A program made the position numbers and the translations under genes. Source: Holophagales bacterium (GTDB lineage: Bacteria > Acidobacteriota > Thermoanaerobaculia > Multivoradales > Multivoraceae). From it: 64,000 nucleotides of DNA. The stretch spans positions 114,302-178,301 of the forward strand of contig VXSP01000014.1 of assembly GCA_009837885.1 (NCBI GenBank), read 5' to 3'. Positions 30,595 to 41,346 of the stretch are shown one piece after another. Every line of letters starts with the position of its first letter. Positions within the stretch are counted from its first letter, which is position 1. Under the pieces are notes generated by a model. It was not told the DNA's origin. It was given only the letters and a program-made list of their open reading frames with translations, and made no database searches.

Positions 30595-30737
30595 CTACGT
30601 CGCCCGCTTCCGATTGTTGCGGCCTGACCGCGGCAGTCGCGAACCATCGAGCCTACGTCGCCCGCTTCCGATTGTTGCGGCCTGACCGCGGCGGTCGCGA
30701 ACCACCGAGCCTACGTCGCCCGCTTCCGATTGTTGCG
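30594..30737 (-). promoter_or_regulatory. Tandem 58-bp repeats with ECF-like promoter boxes
   Basis: Two full copies (30594-30651 and 30652-30709, two differences) and a 28-bp partial copy (30710-30737) lie directly upstream of the ECF sigma gene. On the minus strand each copy holds GCAACAAT, then CGTAGG, with exactly 16 bases between AAC and CGT. That spacing and core match the general ECF promoter pattern. The box pairs are at 30613-30620/30594-30599, 30671-30678/30652-30657 and 30729-30736/30710-30715. Promoter function is inferred, not shown. Confidence 0.6.
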
Positions 30738-30859
30738 CGGCGGTGCGAGAGCAGGGCGAGCGGCGGACCGCCCCGCGACCACGCCTGCTGTAGCCTTTCC
30801 GCTCGCGGCACGGACGGCCGCCGCCCTCCACCGCGCCGCAGAGAGTAACCGGGTCACCC

Positions 30860-31549
30860 TTGGCAAACCTGATCCACGCACGCGGGCTGGGCATCCGGTT
30901 CGGACTTCACTGGGCGCTGGCCCACGTCGACCTCGACTTCGAAGCCGGGGGGCGGCTGCTGCTGGCCGGCGCCAACGGTTCCGGCAAGACGACCTTGCTG
31001 AGACTGATCGCGGGACTCCGGCGGCCAACGGCGGGTGATCTCACTGTCGGCGGCAGGCGACCCTTCGAGGATCGCGCCGGCGCCCGCCGCGAGCTGTCCC
31101 TGGTTTCCCACCACGACTATCTCTACGACCGGCTGACCGCGATGGAGACGCTCCGGCTCTGGAGCGAGCTCTGCGACGGCGACCCGGACCGCGGAAACCT
31201 CGCCGACCTGCTCGAAGAGGTCGGGCTCGAGGCCGCCGCCGACCGCCAGGTGGGCGGCTTCTCCGCCGGCATGAGAAAGCGGCTGATCCTCGCCCGCTGC
31301 CGTCTCGAGAACCCGCGGCTGCTGCTGCTCGACGAACCGTTCGCGGCGCTCGATCCTGAGGGCCAGACCCTGGTCGAGCGCTGGATCGAACGCTTCGCGG
31401 AGGGCGGCGGCTCGCTGATCGTCGCGTCCCACGCGATCGAGCGGGCCTCCCGGCTATGCCGGCGGGCGCTCCTGCTGGAGCAGGGCCAGGCCGCCTGGCG
31501 CGGCGAGGCCGCCGGGCTCGACGCCGCCTGGCGCCGGAGGCTCGAGTGA
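30860..31549 (+). CDS. ccmA: Haem exporter ATP-binding protein CcmA
   Basis: ABC ATPase of 229 residues. Walker A is GANGSGKTTLL and the signature region is GGFSAGMRKRLILARC, followed by Walker B LLLLDEPFAALD and a switch His in VASHAIE. With CcmB it drives release of holo-CcmE during cytochrome c maturation. The start is TTG. It opens a run of ccm genes with short gaps or 4-bp overlaps. The identity rests on its neighbours as much as on sequence, since the ATPase family is broad. Confidence 0.92.
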   Translation: MANLIHARGLGIRFGLHWALAHVDLDFEAGGRLLLAGANGSGKTTLLRLIAGLRRPTAGDLTVGGRRPFEDRAGARRELSLVSHHDYLYDRLTAMETLRLWSELCDGDPDRGNLADLLEEVGLEAAADRQVGGFSAGMRKRLILARCRLENPRLLLLDEPFAALDPEGQTLVERWIERFAEGGGSLIVASHAIERASRLCRRALLLEQGQAAWRGEAAGLDAAWRRRLE

Positions 31550-32226
31550 AGCTGGTCCGCCCGGTGCTCGTGCTGCTGCTGAAGGACCTGCGCGTCGAGT
31601 GGCGGGGACGGGTCCGCTTCTTCTCGATCGTCCTGTTCGGCGGCATCACGCTGGTCCTGTTCTCCTTCGCGATCGACGCCGACGGCGACATGGCGGCCAC
31701 GATGGCCCCCGGCTTTCTCACCCTTGCCCTGCTGCTGAGTTCCACCCTGGGCCTTTCCGAGTCCTTCCGCGTGGAGCGCGAGAACCGCTCCCTCGAGGGC
31801 CTGCTGCTGCTGCCGGTCGAGCCGGCGGTCCTGTTCTACGCCAAGGCGATGGGCAACTTCGTCTTCCTCGCGATGCTGGCGCCCGTGCTCGTGCCCTCGG
31901 CGATCATCCTCTACAGCGTCGAAACCGGTCCGGCCGGATTGCTGGGCGTGATCGCGGTCTGGCTGCTCGCCGCCGCGGCCCTCGCCGCCCCCGGAACGCT
32001 GTACGCGGCGATGACCAGCCGGGCCGCCAGCCAGGACGTCCTGCTGCCTCTGCTTCTCTTCCCCCTGGTCATCCCGGTGCTGATCGCGTCGGTCCGGAGC
32101 GCGGAGCTGCTGCTCCACGGAGATCCGATGAACCAGGCCCCGAGCTGGCTCCTGCTGCTGGCGGCCTTCGATGTAATCTACTGGGCGCTCGGAGGCGTGC
32201 TGGCCAGGGTCGCGATGGAGGAATAG
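31546..32226 (+). CDS. ccmB: Haem exporter membrane subunit CcmB
   Basis: Integral membrane protein of 226 residues with six hydrophobic segments. It carries the conserved CcmB block MAPGFLTLALLLSSTLGLSESF, then VERENRSLEGLLLLPV and AKAMGNFVFL. The GTG start overlaps the ccmA stop as GTGA. It partners CcmA. The next gene in most clusters is ccmC, but here only a short CcmD-like frame follows. Confidence 0.93.
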   Translation: MKLVRPVLVLLLKDLRVEWRGRVRFFSIVLFGGITLVLFSFAIDADGDMAATMAPGFLTLALLLSSTLGLSESFRVERENRSLEGLLLLPVEPAVLFYAKAMGNFVFLAMLAPVLVPSAIILYSVETGPAGLLGVIAVWLLAAAALAAPGTLYAAMTSRAASQDVLLPLLLFPLVIPVLIASVRSAELLLHGDPMNQAPSWLLLLAAFDVIYWALGGVLARVAMEE

Positions 32227-32264
32227 GGCGTTCGCACAGGGGCCCGAGAGGGAGCAAACGAAAC

Positions 32265-32456
32265 GTGGACGGCGTTATAGTCGGCGGTTGGGGATGGGTC
32301 ATCGCCGCCTATGCATCGGCGGGCGTGGCTCTCGCCTTCTACGTCTACAGCCTCTTCGTCCGCCGGCGGCGAGTCGAAGCGAAAGCGCCCTCGGAGGATC
32401 AGAGGTCTTCACAGGACCAGAGCAATGAGCACGGAACCCACGACACGGACCCCTGA
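32265..32456 (+). CDS. ccmD: CcmD-like small membrane protein
   Basis: Short protein of 63 residues with one transmembrane helix (VIAAYASAGVALAFYVYSLFV) followed by a basic stretch RRRR and a charged, hydrophilic tail. This is the usual CcmD plan: small, single helix, Tyr near the helix start. The start is GTG at 32265; a weak purine tract lies about ten bases upstream. Its 3' end overlaps the start of ccmE by 32 bp in another frame. CcmD stabilises the haem-CcmE-CcmC complex. Confidence 0.7.
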   Translation: MDGVIVGGWGWVIAAYASAGVALAFYVYSLFVRRRRVEAKAPSEDQRSSQDQSNEHGTHDTDP

Positions 32457-32912
32457 CGCCGGACCCGCTCCCAGGACCCGGCGGCTTCTCCTGCTGGCCG
32501 CGAGCGGCGCCGTTGCCCTGGCGCTCTCGGTTCTAGCCTTCGGCGACGTCGGCGAGAACCTCGTCTACTACTGGAGTCCCTCGGAACTCCACGAGGCGGG
32601 CCCGGAAGCGGTCGGCGCCAGCATCCGGCTCGGCGGACTCGTCGAGAAGGGTTCCGTGAACCGCAGCGCCGACGGCCTGACCCTGGAGTTCACGGTCACC
32701 GACGGACTGTCACAGGTCGACGTGCGCACGACCGCCGTGCCCCCGGCCATGTTCCGGGAGGGCATCGGCGTCGTCCTCGAAGGGACGATGCGCGAGGACG
32801 GCCGGTTCGACACCGCGCGCCTGATGGTGAAGCACGACAACGAGTACCAGGCGCCCGACGTCCACGACCAGCGCAGCATGGAGGAGTTGATCGACTCCAT
32901 GCAGTTCGACGC

Positions 32913-32916
<4 letters not shown>
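32425..32916 (+). CDS. ccmE: Cytochrome c maturation haem chaperone CcmE
   Basis: Periplasmic haem chaperone of 163 residues anchored by an N-terminal helix (LLLLAASGAVALALSVLAF). An OB-fold core (GASIRLGGLVEKGSV, LEFTVTDG, VVLEGTM) leads to VKHDNEYQAP, where the His binds haem covalently and the Tyr is the axial ligand. The ATG at 32425 fits the conserved N-terminus. It is coupled to ccmF by a GTGA overlap. Confidence 0.95.
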
Positions 32917-34909
<1,993 letters not shown>

Positions 34910-34913
<4 letters not shown>

Positions 34914-35446
34914 ACCGCAAGGTCCTGCTCGTGGGTCTCGGCCTCGCGCTGCCGCTGCTCGTGCTGCTCGGGTTCGGTTTCCGGCACGACCCGCAGATCG
35001 TCGAGTCGCCGCTGGTCGGCAAGCCGGCGCCCAGCTTCCGGCTCGCCGACCTCGACGGCAACATCGTCGACCTGGCGGAGCTGCGCGGCAAGCCGGTCAT
35101 CGTCAACTTCTGGGCCACCTACTGCGTGCCCTGCCTGTACGAGCACCCGCTGTTCATGGAGGGCGCGAGGCGCTGGCAGGGCGAGATCCAGTTCCTCGGC
35201 GTGATCTTCCAGGACGACCCCGAGACGATCGCGGAGTTCAACATCGACTACGGGAGCTGGGGTCCGTCGCTGATCGACGAGGGCGGCCGGGTCGCCATCG
35301 CCTACGGCGTCTACGGACCGCCGGAGACCTTCTTCATCGACCGCGACGGCGTGATCGTCGACAAGGCGATCGGCTTGTTGTCGCCGGATCAGCTCCTGGA
35401 CGTCGCCAACCGCATGCTGGCGCGGCCCGCCGCGGCGACCGGCTGA
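34910..35446 (+). CDS. ccmG: Thiol:disulfide interchange protein CcmG/DsbE
   Basis: Membrane-tethered thioredoxin of 178 residues. An N-terminal helix (KVLLVGLGLALPLLVLLGFG) precedes the fold with active site WATYCVPC (CXXC) and a conserved cis-Pro region (YGVYGPPETFFIDRDG), which is the CcmG signature GVxGxPET. It keeps apocytochrome cysteines reduced for haem attachment. ATG overlaps the ccmF stop as ATGA. Confidence 0.95.
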
Positions 35447-35447
35447 C

Positions 35448-36005
35448 ATGCGCCGCGCAACCGCCCTTCCGGGGCTGCTGGCGCTGCTGGCCGTGTTGGC
35501 CGTCGCGGCGCCGGCATCGGCCCAGGAACCCGACACGCCTCCACGAGTCGCTCTGCCCGCGGCCGAGGGCGAGTACCGGCCCGGGCTTGGCGTCGAGACC
35601 TCTCACGAACTGGGCGATCCGCTCGGCCGTCCCCTCTCCGGCGAGGAGCTCGACCGCGCGGTAGTCGAGGTCGCGGCCGACATCCGCTGCCCCAAGTGCC
35701 AGGCCCTCTCGATCGCCGACTCCGGCGCCGCGTCAGCGCAGGCGATGCGGGCGGAAGCGCGGTCCCTGCTCTCCCAGGGCTACACCCGTGAGCAGGTCGT
35801 CGGTTACTTCGAGCAGCGCTACGGCGAGTTCGTGCTGCTCGAGCCGCGGGCCCGCGGGCTCAACCTGATCGTCTGGGCGGCGCCGGCCGGGATCGTCCTG
35901 ATCGGCGGCCTGCTCGTCGCCCTTCGCCTGCGGCAACGACGGCGAAGCGCCGACGAGGACCTGGACACCTATCTGCGACAGGTGGAGCAGGAGACGGCGA
36001 CCTGA
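35448..36005 (+). CDS. ccmH: Cytochrome c maturation protein CcmH
   Basis: Protein of 185 residues with a signal peptide (LLALLAVLAVAAPASAQ). A helical domain carries the thiol motif IRCPKCQALSIADS (family RCxxCQ), followed by the QGYTREQVVGYFEQRYGEFVLL block and one C-terminal membrane helix (LIVWAAPAGIVLIGGLLVAL). It presents the apocytochrome to the haem lyase. It follows ccmG after one base. Confidence 0.95.
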   Translation: MRRATALPGLLALLAVLAVAAPASAQEPDTPPRVALPAAEGEYRPGLGVETSHELGDPLGRPLSGEELDRAVVEVAADIRCPKCQALSIADSGAASAQAMRAEARSLLSQGYTREQVVGYFEQRYGEFVLLEPRARGLNLIVWAAPAGIVLIGGLLVALRLRQRRRSADEDLDTYLRQVEQETAT

Positions 36006-36925
36006 CTGTCGTTGCGACGATCGCCCTCGTCGCCGCCGTCCTCGCCGGTCTGGGAGTCGGGTTCGCCTTCCTGCCACGGGAGGCCGCTGCGCGCGCCGCC
36101 GCGCTCGAGCTCCAGCGCGTCGACCTCCTGAACCGGCGTGAGGACCTGCTCGCCCGGCTGAAGCGGAAAGGCCTGGAAGCCGCCGACCGCCGCCGGCTCC
36201 AGGTGTCTCTGGCCCGCGTGCTGAAGGAACTCGACGAAGTCGAGGAGGCGATCGCCGGCATCGTCCCGGCGGGCGGCGCCAAACGGCAGGAAGCAGCGCC
36301 GGCCGGCCGCGCCTTCGTCCAGGCGCACCCCTTGCTCTCCGGCGTCCTGCTCGGCGGCGGCGTGGTCGGCCTGGTCGCCGCGCTGGTCATCTGGGCGCAG
36401 TCCGACGCCCGGCCCGATCCGCAGGCTGAGCAGGCGATGGCGCAGGGCGGCGGCGAGACGGACTTCCGCGGCCAGCCGCCGCTGCCGCCCGAGCTGGTGT
36501 CCCGAGCCGAGGAATTGCGGCGGCAGATCGACGCCGATCCCTCGGACGTCGACGCGATGCGCGCCCTGATGCAACTGCAGCTCGCCAACGGCCGCGCCTT
36601 CGACGCCTTCCAGACCGCCCAGCTTGCGCTGCAGGTCGCCCCCGAGGATCCCGACGCGCACTTCGTCTCGGGCCTCGTGCGCCTCCAGATGGGTCAGACC
36701 CAGGTCGCCCTCGACTCCCTGGACCGGTCGCTCCGAAGCGACCCCGGCCACGAGCAGGCGGCCCTCATGCGAGGCCTGCTGCTGCTGCAACTCGGCGACC
36801 GCGAAGGCGCCATCGCGACCTGGGAGAGCGCCAACACCGCCCGCTCCAGCCCCCGGCTCGAGCAGGTCACCGCCCTGGCCCGCGAAGGCAGGACGTTCGA
36901 CGAAATCGTCAACAACCCGCTCTAG
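36002..36925 (+). CDS. ccmI: Cytochrome c-type biogenesis protein CcmI (TPR), CTG start
   Basis: About 307 residues. It begins with a membrane helix (TVVATIALVAAVLAGLGVGF), a charged coiled segment, a second helix (LLGGGVVGLVAALVIWA) and TPR repeats binding apocytochrome tails (AFDAFQTAQLALQVAPEDPD, QVALDSLDRSLRSDPGHEQA). The two-helix plan is the CcmI layout. The only start that retains the first helix is CTG at 36002, overlapping the ccmH stop as CTGA with AGGAG nearby upstream; the GTG at 36203 would delete it. It closes the ccm run, convergent with aroK. Confidence 0.85.
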   Translation: MTVVATIALVAAVLAGLGVGFAFLPREAAARAAALELQRVDLLNRREDLLARLKRKGLEAADRRRLQVSLARVLKELDEVEEAIAGIVPAGGAKRQEAAPAGRAFVQAHPLLSGVLLGGGVVGLVAALVIWAQSDARPDPQAEQAMAQGGGETDFRGQPPLPPELVSRAEELRRQIDADPSDVDAMRALMQLQLANGRAFDAFQTAQLALQVAPEDPDAHFVSGLVRLQMGQTQVALDSLDRSLRSDPGHEQAALMRGLLLLQLGDREGAIATWESANTARSSPRLEQVTALAREGRTFDEIVNNPL

Positions 36926-37426
36926 CTAGGCCAAGCCCAGCCGGCGGGCGATCTCGGCCGCGACGTCCCGTTTCCGTTCGGTACCCCGGGTGCGGACCCT
37001 CAGGTCCGCCTGCCGGTACGAGTCGAGCCGGCTCTCGTACAGCGCCCGGGCCTGGTCCGGCGACTCGAACAGCGGGCGGCGCTTGTGGGACTGCTGGGCG
37101 CGGCGGCAAAGAGCTTCCCACGGCGGGTCGAGCCAGACGCTGGTGCCCAGCTCGGCGATCAACCGGCGATTTCGCTCCAGGGTGAAGACGCCGCCGCCGG
37201 TGGCGATCACCGCCTGGTCGATCGCGGCGCAGCGTTCCAGAACCGCCGTTTCGCGTTCGCGGAAGTAGCTCTCGCCACGTGCGACGATCAGGTCGGCCAC
37301 CGGCTGGCCTTCGTGCTCGGCGATCTCCGTGTCGAGATCCAGGAAGGTCCAGCCCAGCGACCGGGCGAGCCGCCGGCCGATCCGGCTCTTGCCGGCCGCC
37401 ATGAAGCCGACGAGGAAGACGCGCAT
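36926..37426 (-). CDS. aroK: Shikimate kinase
   Basis: Kinase of 166 residues that phosphorylates shikimate in the aromatic amino acid pathway. The P-loop is FMAAGKSRIG, the shikimate-binding Asp-Arg region DLDTEI and RGESYFRERE, then the ATGGGVFT strand and the lid region HKRRPLFE. The adenine loop lies near the C-terminus. ATG starts a canonical MRVFLVGF. It ends convergently, directly abutting ccmI. Confidence 0.95.
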   Translation of the reverse strand: MRVFLVGFMAAGKSRIGRRLARSLGWTFLDLDTEIAEHEGQPVADLIVARGESYFRERETAVLERCAAIDQAVIATGGGVFTLERNRRLIAELGTSVWLDPPWEALCRRAQQSHKRRPLFESPDQARALYESRLDSYRQADLRVRTRGTERKRDVAAEIARRLGLA

Positions 37427-37441
37427 GGCGATGCCGAACGG

Positions 37442-37558
37442 TCAGTCGCCGTGCTTCTGCGCCCGCTCGCTCCTGAGCGCCCGCACCAGGAAGAACGTGA
37501 AGCCGCCCCACACGAAGCCGCCGATCAGAACCAGAACGAGGATGGCGAGCGGGGACAT
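37442..37558 (-). CDS. Small single-helix membrane peptide
   Basis: A 38-residue ORF: a hydrophobic helix (SPLAILVLVLIGGFVWGGFT) followed by a basic tail (LVRALRSERAQKHGD). The length and the GGF-x-WGG core recall the small subunits (MetS-like) associated with sodium-dependent amino acid transporters. No such transporter is in the window. It starts with ATG and lies 15 bp before aroK. Confidence 0.6.
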   Translation of the reverse strand: MSPLAILVLVLIGGFVWGGFTFFLVRALRSERAQKHGD

Positions 37559-37612
37559 CGGGCAGGACTATACGTGACCCGCTGTTTCGCCTGCCCTGTA
37601 TGGACTCGACCC

Positions 37613-38311
37613 TCAGGCGAGCGCCCGCAGCAGCCGGCGGCAGGAGGCGGCGAGATCCCCAGGATCGAGCGCCGAGACGACCGCGACGGCGTCGGCCCCG
37701 GCCTCGATCACCCGCGGGGCGCGGTCCGCGTCGATGCCGCCGATCCCGATCAGGCGCTTCGAGGTGACTTCGCGGGCCTGGGCGACACCGGCGAGCCCGA
37801 CCACCGGATCGGGGCGTTCCTTCGTCGTCGTCCCGAACACCGGACCGATGGCCAGCGCGTCGACCGCCGGGTCACCATCCGCCTCCACTGCCTGCGCGCG
37901 GCCGTGGGTCGAGCGGCCGATCGGACATGCGGAAGGAATCGACAGCCGTGCCGCCGCGGGCGGCAGGTCGTCCTGGCCGAGATGGAGACCGACGCGAAGA
38001 ACGGCGCGCGGGTCGCTCGCCAGAAGCGCCGCCGCGATCGCGGCGTTGTCGTTGATCCACAGCAACGGCGCATCGTCGTCGCCGTCCGCGACCGAGGCCT
38101 CCTCGAACATCGGTCCCACCGCATCGGCCAGCCGCCACGCGGCGAGGTCCGGCAGGCCCTTGGCGCGGAGCTGGATCCAGCGCGCGCCGCAATCCAGGAG
38201 GGTGCGGACCGCGCCGGTCACGGTCACCGGTTCGGAGCCGAAGAAACCCGTATCGACGATCGCGTAGAGGCGGTTCGCCGGGGGACGCAGCACCGGTCGA
38301 CGAGCGGTCAT
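37613..38311 (-). CDS. thiE: Thiamine-phosphate synthase
   Basis: TIM-barrel enzyme of 232 residues joining HMP-PP and HET-P to thiamine phosphate. Motifs are WIQLRAKG, LWINDNAAIAAAL, LHLGQDDLP, AIGPVFGTTTK and IGIGGIDADRAP. ATG overlaps the accC stop as ATGA; the frame upstream of it only shadows accC. Its linkage to accBC is not metabolically obvious. No TPP riboswitch was seen upstream of the run. Confidence 0.93.
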   Translation of the reverse strand: MTARRPVLRPPANRLYAIVDTGFFGSEPVTVTGAVRTLLDCGARWIQLRAKGLPDLAAWRLADAVGPMFEEASVADGDDDAPLLWINDNAAIAAALLASDPRAVLRVGLHLGQDDLPPAAARLSIPSACPIGRSTHGRAQAVEADGDPAVDALAIGPVFGTTTKERPDPVVGLAGVAQAREVTSKRLIGIGGIDADRAPRVIEAGADAVAVVSALDPGDLAASCRRLLRALA

Positions 38312-39683
38312 CCCTCTCCCGCCGGCTCCAGCCGATCGAGAAATCCGGTGTCCAGATCGGCCTCCGCGAACGGCCGCGACTCGACGATCCTGCGCATCAG
38401 CGGCAGCGTGGTGCGGATGCCGTCGACCTCGAACTCCCGGAGCGCCCGGGCCATCCTCGATACCGCCTCGGCGCGGTCCTTGCCGTAGGCGACCACCTTG
38501 GCGAGCAGCGAGTCGTAGTGCGGCGGCATCGCGCCCCCTTCGAAACCGTGACTGTCGACCCGGACGCCGGGGCCCGCGGGAGGCCGGAAACGGCGCAACG
38601 TACCGGGCGACGGCGCGAAGGTATCCGGATCCTCCGCATTGATCCGGCACTCGATCGCGTGGCCCGAGGTCTCGATGCCGTCCGGAAGGCCCAGGGGCTC
38701 ACCGGCCGCGGCGACGATCTGGAGCTTGACGAGGTCGACTCCCGTCACCGCCTCGGTGACCGGATGCTCGACCTGGATCCGGGTGTTCATCTCCAGGAAG
38801 TGGAAGCGGTCGCCGTCGACCAGGAACTCGACCGTTCCCGCATTGGAGTAGCCGACGCGCCTGGCAACTCGCAGCGCGGCTTCGGCCAGCGACCGCCGGA
38901 GCTCGGAGCTGATCGAGGGCGCCGGCGCTTCCTCGAGCAGCTTCTGGTGCCGGCGCTGGATCGAACAGTCGCGTTCGCCGAACTGCAACGCGCGGCCGAA
39001 CGAATCGCCGAAGACCTGCACCTCGATGTGGCGCGGGCGCTCTACCAGCCTCTCCAGCATGAGTTCGCCGCTGCCGAAGGCCGCCCGGGCCTCGCTAGCG
39101 GCAGCGTCCAGGGCCGCTTCGAGACCGGTCTGGTCGCGAACGGCCCTCATGCCGCGGCCCCCGCCTCCCGCCGCGGCCTTCAGCATCAGCGGATAACCGA
39201 CATCCCTGGCCAGCGCCACCGTCTCCTCGAGCGATGCCGGCGCCGGACCGCCCGGCAACACCGGCACGTCGGCCGCGATCGCGGCTTCACGCGCCCTCGT
39301 CTTGTCTCCCAGGGTACGGATCGCGGACGGCGACGGTCCGATCCAGGCCAGGCCGCAACGCCCGACGGCATCGGCGAAGTCCGCGTTCTCGGCCAGGAAC
39401 CCGTACCCCGGATGGACCGCCTGCGCCCCGGTGATGCTCGCCGCGGCGAGCAGGTTCTGCTGGTGAAGGTAGCTCGCCGCGGGCGCCGGTGGACCGACAC
39501 AGACGGCCGTGTCCGCCAGGCGCACGTGCAGCGCGTCCCGGTCGACCGTGCTGAAGACGGCGACCGTTTCGATGTCGAGGTCGCGGCAGGCGCGAATGAC
39601 GCGGACCGCGATCTCGCCGCGGTTCGCGACCAGGATCTTCCGGAACGGCCGCGCGGCGCTCGCCTCTCCCGGCAGCGCGGTCT

Positions 39684-39687
<4 letters not shown>
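38308..39687 (-). CDS. accC: Acetyl-CoA carboxylase, biotin carboxylase subunit
   Basis: ATP-grasp enzyme of 459 residues. The N-terminal ILVANRGEIAVRVIRAC and HPGYGFLAENADFA, the glycine-rich AAAGGGGRGM, the metal site FLEMNTRIQVEHPVTE and CRINAEDP are all canonical. It carboxylates biotin on AccB using bicarbonate and ATP. The start is TTG overlapping the accB stop as TTGA, which is coupled translation. The paired carboxyltransferase subunits (accA/accD) are not in the window; the beta-type subunit at 6911-8461 belongs to a different class. Confidence 0.96.
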
Positions 39688-40143
<456 letters not shown>

Positions 40144-40157
<14 letters not shown>

Positions 40158-40365
40158 GGTCCGGCACCTCCCGGGCGCGGATTGTAGCCCGCGGCGGGAG
40201 CACTCCCAGACGCTCGAGCGCCTCGCGGGCCCGCCGGTTGGCCGGCTCGGCCGAAAGCACCCGCTGGAAGATCGCGATCGCTTCCCTGCGGTGGCCCTGA
40301 GCGAGGTACAACTCGCCGATCGTCACCGTCGGCTTCGGCGAGGTCGGGCTCTCCCCGGCGGCCAC
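40144..40365 (-). CDS. Short TPR-like protein
   Basis: Seventy-three residues with a single TPR-like hairpin (LYLAQGHRREAIAIFQRVLSAEP followed by ANRRAREALERLG). It starts with GTG, with no clear ribosome binding site, 11 bp after the PKD-lipoprotein stop. Its 3' end overlaps the accB start by 14 bp. Similar one-hairpin proteins occur in gene-dense genomes as interaction modules. Function is unknown. Confidence 0.55.
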
Positions 40366-40376
40366 GGCCCGGCGGT

Positions 40377-41309
40377 CTACTGGCCAGTGACCTGGACGAA
40401 CTTCGTCACTTCGTCCGAGCCGAGCGAGTTGGTGGCCCGGAAGGTGACCGCGTAGGTGCCCGGCTGGTCATACGTGTGCGTCGGGTTCTGGCGCGTGCTC
40501 GTGTTGCCGTCGCCGAAGGTCCACAGCCAGCTCGTCGTGCGGCCGTCCGTCGTGTCCTCGAAGGCGACCAGCAGGTTCCTGGTGTTGAAGGTGAAGTCGG
40601 CCCGCGGCAACCGCTGAATCGCGACGCTGACGTTCGTCGTAACGAGCTGGCCGCCGCCGCTGCCCACGTCCACGCCGACCTCGAAGCTGTCCCCCGACAC
40701 CGTGTCGAGATCGCCGGACGAGACGACGAGCCGGTCCGACGCCGTGCCGTCCGCGGCAGTCGATATCAGCGTCCCGCCCGAATCGAGCGTGCCGATCTCC
40801 GCCCGGAAGTTGACCTCCGCCTTCTCGAGCGGCTGGCCGCGGTCGTCACGGACGATCGCCAGCAGATCGGCCTCGCCGCCGGTTTCGGGGACGCTGTTCG
40901 GCGTCACCTGCACGGTCACCGAAGCCGGCGACAGGCCGAGCTGCACGTCGATCGTCGCCGTCTCGGAACCGCCGGTGTTGGCCGACACCGTGGCGACACC
41001 GAACTGGCCGTCGGCCTCCAGCATCGCCAGCGCCTCGCCCCGGTCGTCGACGCCGACACTTGGCGGAATCGTGCCGAGCGTCGTCGTGAGACGGATCAGG
41101 GTGCCACGGCTGACCGGTGTTCCGTTCGGCCTGAGCGCGACGACCCGGATCTCGGCGCTCCCGTCCGACGGGATGCGATCCGGGTTCGCACTGATCGTGA
41201 TCAGCGTCCCCGACGGGGCAACCGGACTCGTCTTGTCACACGCCGCGAAGACCGCCAGCAACAAGCTGGCGGCCATGGCGGCTGGCAGGAATCGGCGCCG
41301 TGTTTCCAT
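40377..41309 (-). CDS. PKD and Ig-like domain lipoprotein
   Basis: Lipoprotein of 310 residues: signal peptide and lipobox (LLLAVFAACDKTS), then two Ig-like (bacterial invasin/Big type) domains (SANPDRIPSDGSAEIRVVAL and TVQVTPNSVPETGGEADLLA), ending in one PKD domain (LWTFGDGNTSTRQNPTHTYD then the AVTFRATN strand). Such surface lipoproteins act in adhesion or envelope matrix. It is a tandem paralog of the next gene upstream, from which it differs by an extra N-terminal Ig domain. Confidence 0.85.
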   Translation of the reverse strand: METRRRFLPAAMAASLLLAVFAACDKTSPVAPSGTLITISANPDRIPSDGSAEIRVVALRPNGTPVSRGTLIRLTTTLGTIPPSVGVDDRGEALAMLEADGQFGVATVSANTGGSETATIDVQLGLSPASVTVQVTPNSVPETGGEADLLAIVRDDRGQPLEKAEVNFRAEIGTLDSGGTLISTAADGTASDRLVVSSGDLDTVSGDSFEVGVDVGSGGGQLVTTNVSVAIQRLPRADFTFNTRNLLVAFEDTTDGRTTSWLWTFGDGNTSTRQNPTHTYDQPGTYAVTFRATNSLGSDEVTKFVQVTGQ

Positions 41310-41346
41310 CTCTTGAATCAGTATACGAACGCTGCCGGAAGAGCGT

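Noticed and set aside
30594..30737. CRISPR array
   Set aside because: The units are directly abutting 58-bp copies with no unique spacers and fewer than three complete repeats; no cas gene is near.
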